Source of the DNA: UBA11865 sp963749825
GTDB lineage: Bacteria > Chloroflexota > Anaerolineae > Promineifilales > Promineifilaceae
Length of the DNA stretch: 64,000 bases
Direction of reading: 5' to 3'
Assembly: GCA_963749825.1 (NCBI GenBank)
Contig: CAVVOI010000012.1
Location: 1,623,377 to 1,687,376 of the forward strand
The notes under the pieces were generated by a model. The model saw only the letters and a program-made list of their open reading frames with translations. It had not been told where the DNA came from and searched no databases. The position numbers and the translations under genes are program-made. Shown here one piece after another: positions 18,345 through 28,450 of the stretch (positions within the stretch are counted from its first letter, which is position 1; each line of letters starts with the position of its first letter).

Positions 18345-19549
18345 GAACCGGCTTCGATCGCCGCAGCGCGACAAAGGTCGAGCCCTTCCAGCGCATTGAC
18401 ATCATCCGGGATGGTCTCGAGCACTTTTTGAAAAAGTGGGATGGCTTGGTCGCAGTTCTGCTCCCCTTTGAAATAGTAAGCCAGTCCCAGCATATTATAG
18501 TAGGTAGAATTGGCTACGGTCACCTTATCGTACTGATCGACGGCCGTCTCCAGTTCTGGAATGGCGCTATCGTAATTGAGGTTGCGGTAATAGGCCGCGC
18601 CGAGGTGAGCGTGAACTCGCACCATTTCCGGGTCTAGCTCCACCGCCTTAATCAGATTCTCCTCGGCCGAAGGGTATTCCCCAATCAAGAAGTACATCCA
18701 ACCCAAGCCGTCATAAGCTGCCGCGCTACCCGGTGCCGTGTCCAAGGCATCTTGAAATGTCAAAATGGCGGTGGGGATATCGCGAGTAGCATAATAATTG
18801 TAGGCCAAACCGATATGCAAATCGGCCAAATTGGGGCTTTGATCAAGAGCCAATTGATATTGCTCGATTGCCGCCGGATAAAAACCTTGTAGCTCCATGA
18901 CCGTTGCCATATTAAGGCGAACAACTGGATCATCTGGATCAATCGACAAAGCTATTTCGGCCGCCTCTTGCGCTCGCGCGTATTGTTCTGGTCCTAGCTG
19001 CGCCAACGCGCCGGCGAGATAGGCATAGGATTTGGCATTGCTTGGATTCAGTTCAGTAGCGGCTCGGGCAGCTCGTACTGCTTCGGCATAAGCTAAATCG
19101 GCGTTGGTTGGATCGCCGGTTTCGGCCAACCGCGCCCCTTGAGCCAGCTGGGCGCCAGCCAGAGTCGACCAGGTCTGATCGTTTTCCGGAGCCAGAACCA
19201 CGGCTTGCTGAGCCCAGTTCAATGCTTCCTCGGGCTGATTGGTGGCAATTAACAAATTGATCAAGGGCAAGTAGAACTCTACCCGGCTGCTGTCTAATAG
19301 AATCGATTCTTCGTAGGCATCGATGGCATCGCCATACTCGCCATCACGCTCCAAGAGAGCGGCGCTCGCTGCGTAAGATGCGGCCGACCGGGTCGGCTCT
19401 GGTGTAGGGGGCAAGACGATGGTCTCTCGAACCATATCAGCATTGCTGATGACGAATATCCCTGCCGCCAGTGCCGCTATTACCACGATAACCAGCAGGC
19501 AAGATGGCCCACTGCGCGGCCGCTTTCTAGGTGTGCGCCGGATCTCCAT
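18341..19549 (-). CDS. Membrane-anchored TPR protein
   Basis: 402 residues. A basic N-terminus is followed by one transmembrane helix at about residues 17-36 (LLVIVVIAALAAGIFVI), then a short proline/threonine linker and about nine TPR units to the end. The arrangement indicates an N-in, C-out anchored extracytoplasmic scaffold. Its stop codon overlaps the outer CIRCE-like repeat, so its 3' end and the groES control region are shared sequence. Its product is unlikely to be co-transcribed with groES under normal conditions, because groES has its own operator and start region. Confidence 0.88.
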   Translation of the reverse strand: MEIRRTPRKRPRSGPSCLLVIVVIAALAAGIFVISNADMVRETIVLPPTPEPTRSAASYAASAALLERDGEYGDAIDAYEESILLDSSRVEFYLPLINLLIATNQPEEALNWAQQAVVLAPENDQTWSTLAGAQLAQGARLAETGDPTNADLAYAEAVRAARAATELNPSNAKSYAYLAGALAQLGPEQYARAQEAAEIALSIDPDDPVVRLNMATVMELQGFYPAAIEQYQLALDQSPNLADLHIGLAYNYYATRDIPTAILTFQDALDTAPGSAAAYDGLGWMYFLIGEYPSAEENLIKAVELDPEMVRVHAHLGAAYYRNLNYDSAIPELETAVDQYDKVTVANSTYYNMLGLAYYFKGEQNCDQAIPLFQKVLETIPDDVNALEGLDLCRAAAIEAGS

Positions 19550-19793
19550 ATCTGCTTCTGTCTATCGCTTGCCTTGGCTCCACGTGCCATTCGACAATTG
19601 GCGAATGATCCTTTTCATTAGCATGGGCGACTAGCCCTTCATATAATCATCACAAAAATTGCCGACCACATGAGCCGGCAAGAGTCAAGCGATATTAACA
19701 CTACCCCTATGGGTCGTCAAAGAACATTTAGCTCGTTCTTATACCTAAAGGCTGTAAGCCTACTTCAGCCGGTTGCTTGCTTCCAGTTCCTGC

Positions 19794-20756
19794 CTAAGAA
19801 AACCTCGACCGTCTTCTCCAACGCCAGATAACCCCTAGCGGATAACCGGTCATCTTGGCTATATCGCCAATTAGCCGGATTAACGGTATCAGGGCGAAGG
19901 CTTTAGCCTGCTGAGGTTTCGGCCAATCTTGGATCTGGGGCCAGAGTCGTTGGGCCGGTCGCCGGCAATAAACGCCGCCTCCGATGATGAGCAAGGCCCA
20001 ACCGAACAAATTTCGCCGGCAAATCAGTCTGGCTAAAAAAGGTAGTCCGGCGAAATAGGTCAGATAACGAATTACATGTCGCTTGGGCCACAGCCCAGCC
20101 TTACCATCACCGCGGGCATATAGAAAATATTGGCGAGCATAAGCGTGAAGGTCCTCGCGCGGCCGGAAGGAGGTGATGGCTTTCGGCGAGAAAGGAAAGG
20201 GGCCAAATTGTTCTCGCAAGGCCAGGTCAAATATTAAATCCTCGCCATAATCCAACCATTCCGGGTAGCCGCCTACATCTTGCCAGGCACTCTTAAGATA
20301 GGCTATCGACCGGCTCGAGGGCAAGAAGGTTTCGGGCTCGATGTCATCCAAGGTCGGCAATACGGTTGCTCCCATCACAACTTCGAAACGGGTCTTTGGA
20401 TCCGGCTCAAACCAACCGCTGACTACCCGAGCGGCGTCTTCCTCAATCGGCCTAACGAGTTCCTCCAACCAGATAGGTGAAAGAACGACGCCGGCGTCGA
20501 CGGAAGCTATTATTGGGCCGGTTGCGGCCGAAATCGCCTGGTTTCGCCCCTGGCTGATGTTGCTGCCCGGCGAGACAATGACCAGGATAGGTAATTCTTG
20601 CTGATATTCCCTAAGCACCTTGACCGTATCGTCCGTCGAGCCGCCATCACAGAATACAACTTCATCGGGCGGTCTACTTTGGCTCACCATAGAGTCCAGC
20701 AAGGCTCGCAGGGCGTTCCCTTCATTCTTTACCGTACAGATAACGGAAACTTTCAT
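19794..20756 (-). CDS. Family 2 glycosyltransferase
   Basis: A GT-A fold transferase of about 320 residues. The start MKVSVICTVKNEG is typical of GT2; the ATG at 20756 is chosen over an in-frame upstream ATG at 20780. Visible motifs are FCDGGSTDDT (nucleotide binding), an aspartate in ASVDAGVVLSP at the DxD position (here D-A-G, not a strict DxD), and GEDLIFDLAL (catalytic ED). A hydrophobic segment in the C-terminal third suggests peripheral or integral membrane association. It faces the other GT2 gene divergently. Acceptor and donor are unknown. Confidence 0.88.
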   Translation of the reverse strand: MKVSVICTVKNEGNALRALLDSMVSQSRPPDEVVFCDGGSTDDTVKVLREYQQELPILVIVSPGSNISQGRNQAISAATGPIIASVDAGVVLSPIWLEELVRPIEEDAARVVSGWFEPDPKTRFEVVMGATVLPTLDDIEPETFLPSSRSIAYLKSAWQDVGGYPEWLDYGEDLIFDLALREQFGPFPFSPKAITSFRPREDLHAYARQYFLYARGDGKAGLWPKRHVIRYLTYFAGLPFLARLICRRNLFGWALLIIGGGVYCRRPAQRLWPQIQDWPKPQQAKAFALIPLIRLIGDIAKMTGYPLGVIWRWRRRSRFS

Positions 20757-20886
20757 CTCTAGAATAGTACCACAAGTCAACTTGAGAGATTGAACTCGTG
20801 AATAAATGTGATTCAGAACGGTTAGGTCTTGCTTCGACCAGCTCGCGAGACAAGCAACCTGGCTTGATGTTTAAGTTGAAGACCGC

Positions 20887-21972
20887 TTGTCAGCCATAGC
20901 CTCCGTGATAGAATCCGCTCTAGCCATGATAAAAAGTGAAACAGTGACTTTTTCGCCACTAGCGACAGAAAGTGAAGCGACTGATTTAACCATCATCGTT
21001 CCCGTCTTGAATGAGGTAGACAATCTCCGCCCTCTGGTTGATGAGATCATCGCTGCCCTGGAGGATGAAACTCTTAGGTACGAGGTATTGTTTATCGATG
21101 ATGGCAGCAACGATGGTAGTTTCGAGTTAATGAAGGAGCTCCACCAGGAATATCCGCAAATTGGCGCCATTCGGTTCCGGCGCAACTTCGGCCAGACAGC
21201 TGCCTTTGCGGCCGGGTTCGACCATTCCAAGGGCCGGATTATCGTGACCATCGATGCCGACCGGCAGAATGATCCGGCTGATATTCCTGTGCTGGTGGCT
21301 AAGTTCAATGAAGGATTTGACGTCGTTAATGGCTGGCGTCAGAACCGGCAAGATGGCTTTTTATTGCGGAAAGTGCCCTCCTATCTCGCCAACCGAATGA
21401 TAGCTCGGGCGACCGGCGTTAAGCTTCATGATAGGGGTTGTTCGCTCCGGGCTTATAGCATAGAAGTTGCCAGGGATTTAAACCTTTATGGCGAAATGCA
21501 CCGCTTTATTCCGGAACTATCCAGCACGGCCGGCTTTAAGATGGCTGAAGTACCGGTTGGCCACCGGCCAAGAACGGCCGGCACCTCAAAGTATGGCATT
21601 TCTCGAACTTTCCGTGTGGTTTTGGATTTGTTGACGATCTTGTTTCTTAGTCGTTATAGTGCTCGGCCCATGCACTTATTTGGTGGCGTCGGCATCTTGT
21701 CTGTTGGTCTTGGCCTACTAACCGGCTTGTACCTGGTAACTATTAAGGTCTGGGCCGGGATACGAGGAGGAATGGAAGGTTTTCGCAGCGTACATATTGG
21801 CGACCGGCCGTTGCTCATGCTTTCTGTTTTGCTCGTGATCCTCGGCGTCCAGTTCTTTGTCATGGGCCTGTTAGCCGAGTTAATCGTACGAACGTATTAC
21901 GAGAGTCAAAACAAACCGATATACTATGTGCGGGAAATCGTATCCTCTGGTGAGGAAAGGCCCTTAACTTAG
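20887..21972 (+). CDS. Membrane family 2 glycosyltransferase (DPM1/GtrB-like)
   Basis: 361 residues. The GT2 domain covers about residues 30-260: IIVPVLNEVDNL, FIDDGSNDGS, TIDADRQNDP (DxD) and the RGCSLRAY block seen in polyprenyl-phosphate glycosyltransferases. Two transmembrane helices follow at about 262-285 and 315-340. Such enzymes move a sugar from a nucleotide donor to a polyprenyl phosphate at the cytoplasmic membrane. It begins a same-strand block with the phosphodiesterase and the large membrane protein, consistent with glycan or glycolipid assembly. In-frame Met codons at 20887 and 20926 make the start uncertain. Confidence 0.92.
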   Translation: MSAIASVIESALAMIKSETVTFSPLATESEATDLTIIVPVLNEVDNLRPLVDEIIAALEDETLRYEVLFIDDGSNDGSFELMKELHQEYPQIGAIRFRRNFGQTAAFAAGFDHSKGRIIVTIDADRQNDPADIPVLVAKFNEGFDVVNGWRQNRQDGFLLRKVPSYLANRMIARATGVKLHDRGCSLRAYSIEVARDLNLYGEMHRFIPELSSTAGFKMAEVPVGHRPRTAGTSKYGISRTFRVVLDLLTILFLSRYSARPMHLFGGVGILSVGLGLLTGLYLVTIKVWAGIRGGMEGFRSVHIGDRPLLMLSVLLVILGVQFFVMGLLAELIVRTYYESQNKPIYYVREIVSSGEERPLT

Positions 21973-22036
21973 GGTTGCGTTCAACGTTTTCCATAAAGCT
22001 AACAAAGTAACATTTAGACCATCCGTAAAGTATAAG

Positions 22037-23656
22037 ATGAAATTACTCATTGTCGGGATAGATGGGGCGACTTTTGACCTGATCCATCCCTGGTCTCAAG
22101 AAGGATATCTTCCAAATCTGACGAAACTCATGTCAGGAGGCGTCCAGTCCAACCTGGCTTCAACTCTGCCTCCAGTAACAAGTCCTGCCTGGCCAACATT
22201 CATGACCGGCTGTAATCCTGGCAAGCACGGTGTTTTTGACTTCATCCAACCATCCGGGGCTAATTACAATCTGGTTAATTCCACGAAGATAAAACAACCG
22301 ACCTTATGGCAGCGGCTGTCGGCAAGCGGCTACAAGGTTGGCGTATTGAATGTACCCGTCACCTATCCACCCCAACCCCTCAATGGCTTCATGATATCAG
22401 GCATTCTTAGCCCTAAAGAGGGCCAGATATGTTACCCGGCTGACCTGATCGACCGTTACAAATCCGAACTAGGAGATTATCGAGTTGCTCCCAACATCCA
22501 ATATAAAAAAGGAAACGAAACTGAATTCATCGACGATATTTATGGATTAATCCGGGCTCATGGCGAGTGGGCGCTACATTTAATGAAAGCTGAATCGTGG
22601 GATGTGTTGATGATGCACTTCATCGCTTTGGATATCATGATGCACGCCTTATGGCGCTTCATGGACCGAACCCATGACCGGTACGAGCCCAGCCCGTACG
22701 AAAACGCGATTCGTGATGGATACCGGCTCGTAGACGAATACGTCGGCCGTATGTTGGAGGTTCTGCCCGATGATACGGCCGTCATGGTGATGTCCGATCA
22801 CGGGTTTGGCCCGTTGCGCAATATGGTCAACTTAAATATATTCCTGATGCAGCAAGGCTTGCTCAAACTTAATCGGAAGCCAATGACCCAAATAAAGGCC
22901 TCCGCTTCTCGTCTGGGCCTTACACCGGCTGGGGTCTACCGGATAGTCGAAAGACTTGGCATGCAAAACCTGGCCACCCGTGTTTCCAAAAATACCCGAA
23001 ATCAAGTTGTCGGTAGATTTCTGAGTTTCGAAAATGTCGACTGGAGCCAGACCACTGCCTATAGTATGGGTCATGTAGGTCAAATATACATGAATGTGGC
23101 AGGTCGGGAACCAAAGGGGATTATCGAGAAAGGCAATTATGACCAGGCGCGGCAACGGGTAATCGATTCTCTCCAGAATTTACGCAGTGGAAGTGGCCAG
23201 CCGTTGGTCACTCAAATCATCGTTAGGGAAGAGACGTACCAAGGACCATTCGCCAAATATGGCCCAGACATTCACCTGGTTATCGACGATTATAATATGA
23301 TCGCATTTCCACTGTTTGCCACTGATGCCAAGGTGATCACTAATCAAATTAGGGGTGATTCAGGCTGTCATCGGCGAGAAGGGATTTTCATTGCCCAGGG
23401 TCCAGCCTTAAAGAAGGATCAACAATTGCCCGAAGCCAGCATCCTCGACCTGGCCCCGACCATATTACACCTGCTAAATGAACCGGTTCCTCGTATCATG
23501 GATGGTGAAGTTCTGGCGAATATATTCCTTGTTCCAGGTGAGGTCAGATACCAGGAAGAGGACACTGGAGAGTTTGGCGAGTTTGACAGCCAGGCGCTCA
23601 GTGATGAGGAAACAGCCCAGGTGGAAGAGCGACTACGAAGCCTCGGTTACTTGTAA
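22037..23656 (+). CDS. Alkaline-phosphatase superfamily phosphodiesterase
   Basis: 539 residues of the type I phosphodiesterase / nucleotide pyrophosphatase family. The N-terminal metal aspartate is in IVGIDGATFD, the probable nucleophile region in PPVTSPAWPTFMTGCNPGKHGV, and further metal ligands in MSDHGFGPL and the C-terminal CHRREGIFIAQGP. No signal peptide, so a cytoplasmic or membrane-face enzyme. Related proteins in Chloroflexota often sit in polysaccharide loci; the substrate is unknown. It follows the GT2 gene on the same strand. Confidence 0.9.
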   Translation: MKLLIVGIDGATFDLIHPWSQEGYLPNLTKLMSGGVQSNLASTLPPVTSPAWPTFMTGCNPGKHGVFDFIQPSGANYNLVNSTKIKQPTLWQRLSASGYKVGVLNVPVTYPPQPLNGFMISGILSPKEGQICYPADLIDRYKSELGDYRVAPNIQYKKGNETEFIDDIYGLIRAHGEWALHLMKAESWDVLMMHFIALDIMMHALWRFMDRTHDRYEPSPYENAIRDGYRLVDEYVGRMLEVLPDDTAVMVMSDHGFGPLRNMVNLNIFLMQQGLLKLNRKPMTQIKASASRLGLTPAGVYRIVERLGMQNLATRVSKNTRNQVVGRFLSFENVDWSQTTAYSMGHVGQIYMNVAGREPKGIIEKGNYDQARQRVIDSLQNLRSGSGQPLVTQIIVREETYQGPFAKYGPDIHLVIDDYNMIAFPLFATDAKVITNQIRGDSGCHRREGIFIAQGPALKKDQQLPEASILDLAPTILHLLNEPVPRIMDGEVLANIFLVPGEVRYQEEDTGEFGEFDSQALSDEETAQVEERLRSLGYL

Positions 23657-23772
23657 ATCGCCCATGGTACCCAGCCAGCTTCCGGCTTATCGCTATCTTG
23701 TAAGTGAACGATCGGGCAAGGGGAATTAGGCTAGACTACCTTCATAGCCGATGTTTCTAAGATGACTCCTTT

Positions 23773-26700
23773 ATGAGCATATCATCGCGCTTAAGTAACT
23801 CCAGCCGTTGGTGGCGGACGCCTATCTACTTGCTAATAGTCACCTTGTTTGGTGTGATGTTGATCACACCCTTGCTGCGCTGGACCAGCATTCCTTGCAC
23901 GGACGATGGTCATTTACTTTACCATCGTCTGGCAGCTTTACGTTACGCATGGGAAAGTGGATCAGCCTTCTCGCGCTGGCTTCCCGATGTCGCCTTTGGC
24001 TATGGTTATCCGTTCTTCGTCTTTCGCGAAGCTCCTCCCCTCTATATCGGGCTGATCCCGTTTCTTCTCGGAATACCTTTGCCGGCAACCATCAATATCT
24101 TTTTCTCGCTTTGCATCCTCGCCTCCGGTTGGTTTATGTTTCTATGGGTGCGAGATGTATTCGGCGACAGGGCAGGCATTGTGTCGGCCGTGGCTTATAT
24201 GTCCGCGCCTTTTTTCTTAACGGATATTTTCATACGAGGCATCCAGCCAGAAACTATGGCCCTGGCATTGTTTCCCTTCATATGTTGGATCGGTCGCCGT
24301 TTCATGATTTCTGGAACTGCGGCAACCTTTCTGGTAAGCGTTGGCGGCATCGCTTTACTGGCACTGAGCCACAATATCTCAATACTCATATTCGCGCCTT
24401 TCCTGATCCTTTATCTCTTTCTTGCCGGAAAGTTGCAGCAAGTGAAATGGCGACTCTTACTTACTCGCTGGGCGCTCGTAATCATTTTGGGGTTGGGCCT
24501 AAGTGCCTATTACATCGTTCCTGCATTGTTAGAGCTGGACGAGATCACCATCAACCAGTCCGTTAACAGGCGGAACAATGACTTTCGCTTCAATTTTGCC
24601 ACGGTAGATGAATTATTTGCGCCGGTTTCACCCGAAGATCCCACACTACTGAACCCGCCATTCCTTCTTCGTCTTGGCTTGGTACCGGTCGGGCTTGCCC
24701 TGATAGGTCTGCTCAGCGTGTTATGGAATAAGACCCTTGAGAGACGAGGCCATATCTATTTCATGGCCTTGACAGCGGTCATCCTATTATTCATGACCCT
24801 GGAATTTTCGTTGCCCTTTTGGGAGCGATTACCACTGATAAGATTCGTGCAATTTCCCTGGCGCTTTGTCGGCCGGGCCGCTTTGCCCATTGCATTCCTA
24901 GCTGGCGCACCATTCTCCCGGGCCATCGAATCGATAGCCCAACCAAGCCTAGTACGACGTTATGGTTGGCTGCTGGCCATCACCGCTATTATCTTACTAT
25001 CCTTTGAGGCATTACCGCTGCTGTATCCGGCTAATTGCCAGGGTGACCCATATCCCTCAATTAACTCAGTCCATAGTTATGAACGTAGTTCTGGCCTGGT
25101 AGGCGTTGATCCAGAGGGTAGCTATTTTCCAGTAACGGTTCAAATCAGGCCCGATGGTTCGTCTTTAGAAGCAGACTACCAGGCTGGCAGACAGCCCCAA
25201 CGATTTGATCAATCGGTGTTGCCAATGGATACCAGCCTACTAAACGTCGAATACAAAACAATTGGAGCCAAAATCTTATTGGATAGTCCAGTCCCTTTTA
25301 AAGCCCGCTATCTTAGCTTCGCTTTCCCCGGCTGGGTCGCGACTGTGGACGGTCAAGAGGTACCGATTTCACCCAGCCAACCCGAAGGGCTCATTACCTT
25401 TTCTGTTCCGGCCGGGGAACATGTCATCGAGATCCGGTGGCAGACCACACCATTACGAAGTGTCTTCATGTTTGTGTCGTTGGCCGCATTGTTGGGTGTG
25501 GCTATCACAGCTGTGTTTTTGATTAGAAATCAACCCGTTAGATCTACAGGCCAGCATATAGAAAAACCGCCGTCATCGGTCCCAAGCCCTTCGAGTAACA
25601 GGTTGTTAATCTCGTTATTGCTATTGGCTCTGTTTATTTTGGGCTTCAAAATTTTAATCGTCGATCGAGTCGAAACACCTTTCCGGCGAGATAGTTCTCC
25701 GCCGGTTACGTACCCATCCCAATTAGCGGCAGCGGAGCTACAATTGGCTGGTCATAAATTAAGTCAGACGAGCGTTGCCGCTGGCGATTCCTTTGATATC
25801 GATTTAGCCTGGTTGGCAACTGAAACACCTGGTGTCAAATACCAATCTAATATCTGGTTAGCCGGACCAGAGGGATTGACCTGGAGCGACAAAGAGACCA
25901 CCCGACCGCGCACCCTAGAGGAGACCAGTCCGACAACCTTCTGGCTGCCCGGTCATTGGGCTTGGGACAGCCGCGAGGTAGAAGTGTTGCCGGGCACGCC
26001 TCCTGGCCAATACGATATCGTCTTAACCTTGTTCGACAAGGCGGACCTGCAGCCGGTTACCCTAACAAGTACGGACGGTGTCGTGGTGGGACCAACGGCC
26101 GTCATCGGGCAGATCGAAGTAACTCGGCCTGAATCTGGACCTGATTTTAATCCCCAATTTTCATCTCAAGAGACGATCAATGGCCTAACTTTAATGGGAT
26201 ATAACCTCGATCGCGCCGTGGCCGCACCTGGTGAGCAACTGCTGCTAACTTTCTTTTGGGAGAAACCGGCCGGCTTCTCGCCTTCACCCTCAGGCCTTGA
26301 ATTGACGCTCCAAGATGAAGCGGGCGATACTAGCGAGATTTGGCTACTGGATCCAGTCAGGGCCAGTTACCCGCCGGAAGAATGGCAAGAGGGCGAACGG
26401 CTTCGGGGGCAGCATGTGCTACGGCTCCCGGCCGGCCTGGATGATGGCGACTATCGATTCTTTCTGGAGGGCATACCCCTTGAATCCCTTGAGATCATAG
26501 GACCTGAACGCCTGTTCGAAGCCCCGTCGTATGATATAGCCCTTCAGGCTAATTTCGACGACCAGGTTGAATTGGAAGGCTATACCATCAAAGGCGAACA
26601 ATCTTTAACGGAAGGACCTGTGACAATAACACTCATTTGGCGGGGGCTGAATGAAATGCCGGTGAGCTATCGAATTTTTATCCATCTCGTGGATGAACAA

Positions 26701-26922
26701 GGACGATTATTAGCCCAATCTGATGCCGAACCGGCCGGCTGGCTCCGGCCAACCACTGGTTGGGCTCCAGGCGAATATATCATCGACAAACATCAATTGA
26801 TGATTCCGGCCGAGTTTCTAGAGGACCAACTATCGGTCAACGTTGGAATGTATGATGCCCAAACGGGTGAGAGGCTTCCAGTCAATGGTGGGGAATACAT
26901 CTCCTTGCCCTTCCCAAAGTAA
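23773..26922 (+). CDS. Large polytopic membrane protein with PTPS-related/GT-C-like N-terminus
   Basis: 1049 residues. Residues about 15-470 contain ten or more transmembrane helices with the early acidic motif CTDDGHLLYHR, matching the 6-pyruvoyl-tetrahydropterin-synthase-related membrane domain and YfhO-like GT-C proteins. A periplasmic beta-rich domain follows, then two more helices (about 555-580 and 615-635), and finally a C-terminal region of repeated beta-sandwich domains (G-x-x-L-x-G-Y and P-G-x-x-L-x-L-x-W motifs). The layout suggests use of lipid-linked sugars to modify a surface glycan or protein. It closes the glycan block. The exact activity is not assignable. Confidence 0.85.
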   Translation: MSISSRLSNSSRWWRTPIYLLIVTLFGVMLITPLLRWTSIPCTDDGHLLYHRLAALRYAWESGSAFSRWLPDVAFGYGYPFFVFREAPPLYIGLIPFLLGIPLPATINIFFSLCILASGWFMFLWVRDVFGDRAGIVSAVAYMSAPFFLTDIFIRGIQPETMALALFPFICWIGRRFMISGTAATFLVSVGGIALLALSHNISILIFAPFLILYLFLAGKLQQVKWRLLLTRWALVIILGLGLSAYYIVPALLELDEITINQSVNRRNNDFRFNFATVDELFAPVSPEDPTLLNPPFLLRLGLVPVGLALIGLLSVLWNKTLERRGHIYFMALTAVILLFMTLEFSLPFWERLPLIRFVQFPWRFVGRAALPIAFLAGAPFSRAIESIAQPSLVRRYGWLLAITAIILLSFEALPLLYPANCQGDPYPSINSVHSYERSSGLVGVDPEGSYFPVTVQIRPDGSSLEADYQAGRQPQRFDQSVLPMDTSLLNVEYKTIGAKILLDSPVPFKARYLSFAFPGWVATVDGQEVPISPSQPEGLITFSVPAGEHVIEIRWQTTPLRSVFMFVSLAALLGVAITAVFLIRNQPVRSTGQHIEKPPSSVPSPSSNRLLISLLLLALFILGFKILIVDRVETPFRRDSSPPVTYPSQLAAAELQLAGHKLSQTSVAAGDSFDIDLAWLATETPGVKYQSNIWLAGPEGLTWSDKETTRPRTLEETSPTTFWLPGHWAWDSREVEVLPGTPPGQYDIVLTLFDKADLQPVTLTSTDGVVVGPTAVIGQIEVTRPESGPDFNPQFSSQETINGLTLMGYNLDRAVAAPGEQLLLTFFWEKPAGFSPSPSGLELTLQDEAGDTSEIWLLDPVRASYPPEEWQEGERLRGQHVLRLPAGLDDGDYRFFLEGIPLESLEIIGPERLFEAPSYDIALQANFDDQVELEGYTIKGEQSLTEGPVTITLIWRGLNEMPVSYRIFIHLVDEQGRLLAQSDAEPAGWLRPTTGWAPGEYIIDKHQLMIPAEFLEDQLSVNVGMYDAQTGERLPVNGGEYISLPFPK

Positions 26923-27039
26923 GATAATTAAGCGTGCAACGGTCCCAAATTTTTGGAAAAATGCCTAGGGAAATTCGACTGTAGGATTCATAAATAGCAT
27001 TTGTCAGAATATGATGTCGATGATATCATTCACTCCTTG

Positions 27040-27054
27040 GCCCGCCTGGCGGGC
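27040..27054 (+). promoter_or_regulatory. Hairpin in the rplS 5' leader
   Basis: GCCCGCC - T - GGCGGGC is a perfect inverted repeat 40 bases upstream of the rplS start. Ribosomal-protein leaders, including those of L19, are often structured for autoregulation, but there is too little here to call a known leader family. Confidence 0.4.
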
Positions 27055-27094
27055 TATCTTTGTGATAAAAAGAGTTTTAGGTGGAGAATTCACC

Positions 27095-27448
27095 ATGTCA
27101 GATTTACTATTGAGATCATTCGATGTGCCGGCTAATGAGAATTTACCCCAATTGCGACCGGGCGATAGCGTAACCGTCCATTTGCGAATCGTTGAGGGCA
27201 AAAGAGAACGAATTCAGCTAGTTCGAGGCACCGTCATACGAATCAGAAAAAGTGGAAATCAAGCCAATTTTACAGTACGCCGTATAGCAGCAAATGGCAT
27301 AGGCGTCGAGCGGACATTTTTATTACGATCCCATCGCATCGAAAAAATCGAAGTTCATCGTCACGCTCATATTCGGCGTGCACAATTGTATTTTCTGCGA
27401 AAACGAACCGGTAAATCAGCGCGGTTGCGAGAAAAACGATTCGTCTAA
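27095..27448 (+). CDS. rplS: 50S ribosomal protein L19
   Basis: 117 residues from the ATG at 27095. An in-frame upstream start at 27011 would add 28 residues not found in L19 and would run through the leader hairpin, so I reject it. GGTGGAG just upstream is a good ribosome site. Family signatures are RPGDSVTVHLRIVEGKRER, VERTFLLRSHRI and a C-terminal A-x-L-Y-F-L-R. L19 sits at the 30S-50S interface. The gene is monocistronic with its own terminator. Confidence 0.98.
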   Translation: MSDLLLRSFDVPANENLPQLRPGDSVTVHLRIVEGKRERIQLVRGTVIRIRKSGNQANFTVRRIAANGIGVERTFLLRSHRIEKIEVHRHAHIRRAQLYFLRKRTGKSARLREKRFV

Positions 27449-27502
27449 AGCCGGCACATACTTAATACCTGTAAACTGGTTCAATTGAAAAAGATAATTT
27501 GG

Positions 27503-27536
27503 GGGTGAAAGCGATGTGGCTTTCACCCTCTTTTTT
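27503..27536 (+). terminator. Terminator of rplS
   Basis: GGGTGAAAGC - GATGTG - GCTTTCACCC is a perfect 10-bp stem followed by TC and six T. It is 55 bases beyond the rplS stop and rules out the upstream start at 27516 for the next gene. Confidence 0.95.
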
Positions 27537-27575
27537 ATTCAAATATCAGTAGAGTTCAATCAAGATCGATATAAC

Positions 27576-28325
27576 ATGGTTACCTTTCGACCCTTAATCG
27601 GCTGTACTACCTACAGAAAGCGCGTGTCCCAAAAGCGGCCCATCGATATCTATGGCTTGATGCCTTCTTACACGGAGGCGATCACGGCTGCCGGAGGAAT
27701 TCCTTTGCTCATACCCTTGGGCCTGAGCGATGAAGACCTTAAAAGCATCTTCGAGCGTCTTGACGGCATTGTGTTGCCCGGCGGAGGGGATGTTTCACCT
27801 GATGTCTATAATGGGCGCAAGAATGTCAGAATGGACGGTATAGATAGGGAAAGGGATCAAGTGGAATTGTTCATGGCCCGAGCAGCTGTGGAAGAACAGA
27901 AGCCATTTTTAGCCATCTGCCGCGGAATTCAAGTCCTCAATGTCGCCTTAGGCGGGACGCTCTGGGAAGATGTGATGAGCTTAGTGCCAGGTGCAATGAA
28001 TCACGATTCACCGGATTCCGTACCGCGCAATCATTTGGCCCATACCATCTCTATAGATGCTGGCACTTCAATCGCCCGCATCATGGGAACTACAAATAGT
28101 TGGGTCAATAGCATTCACCACCAGGCCATTCGAGATGTGGCTCCTGATCTGGAAGTGACAGCTCTTGCGCCAGATGGCATCATTGAAGCGGCAGAGGTTA
28201 CGAATCATCCCTTCGCCATCGGCGTTCAATGGCACCCGGAAAATCTCATATGGGATGATCCAACGATGTTGAAACTATTTTCCGGCTTGGTGGAAACGGC
28301 CGCCAGGCAACCGTCAAAAGTATAA
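27576..28325 (+). CDS. Class I glutamine-amidotransferase-like hydrolase (peptidase C26, PuuD-like)
   Basis: 249 residues from the ATG at 27576, because the earlier in-frame start lies in the rplS terminator. The catalytic Cys is C115 in AICRGIQ; His and Glu are H220 and E222 in QWHPE. The LPGGGDVSPD segment is typical of gamma-glutamyl-GABA hydrolases. The family cleaves gamma-glutamyl amides such as gamma-glutamyl-GABA; the actual substrate is not shown by context. Confidence 0.9.
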   Translation: MVTFRPLIGCTTYRKRVSQKRPIDIYGLMPSYTEAITAAGGIPLLIPLGLSDEDLKSIFERLDGIVLPGGGDVSPDVYNGRKNVRMDGIDRERDQVELFMARAAVEEQKPFLAICRGIQVLNVALGGTLWEDVMSLVPGAMNHDSPDSVPRNHLAHTISIDAGTSIARIMGTTNSWVNSIHHQAIRDVAPDLEVTALAPDGIIEAAEVTNHPFAIGVQWHPENLIWDDPTMLKLFSGLVETAARQPSKV

Positions 28326-28450
28326 TGTTTGAAACAGTTCCCGTTTTTGCCAGATTGGAATTTATGGGACTGATTCACCTCGAGATACTTCGGCTCTTCC
28401 AAAAGTGAATATCTCATCTAAGAGTCGTTGGGCGTTAAATTGATTGAACA

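Noticed and set aside
27011..27094. Longer start for rplS
   Set aside because: The extra 28 residues do not resemble L19 and cover the leader hairpin; ATG 27,095 has a good ribosome site.
27516..27575. Longer start for the C26 hydrolase
   Set aside because: It lies in the rplS terminator; ATG 27,576 matches the family N-terminus.
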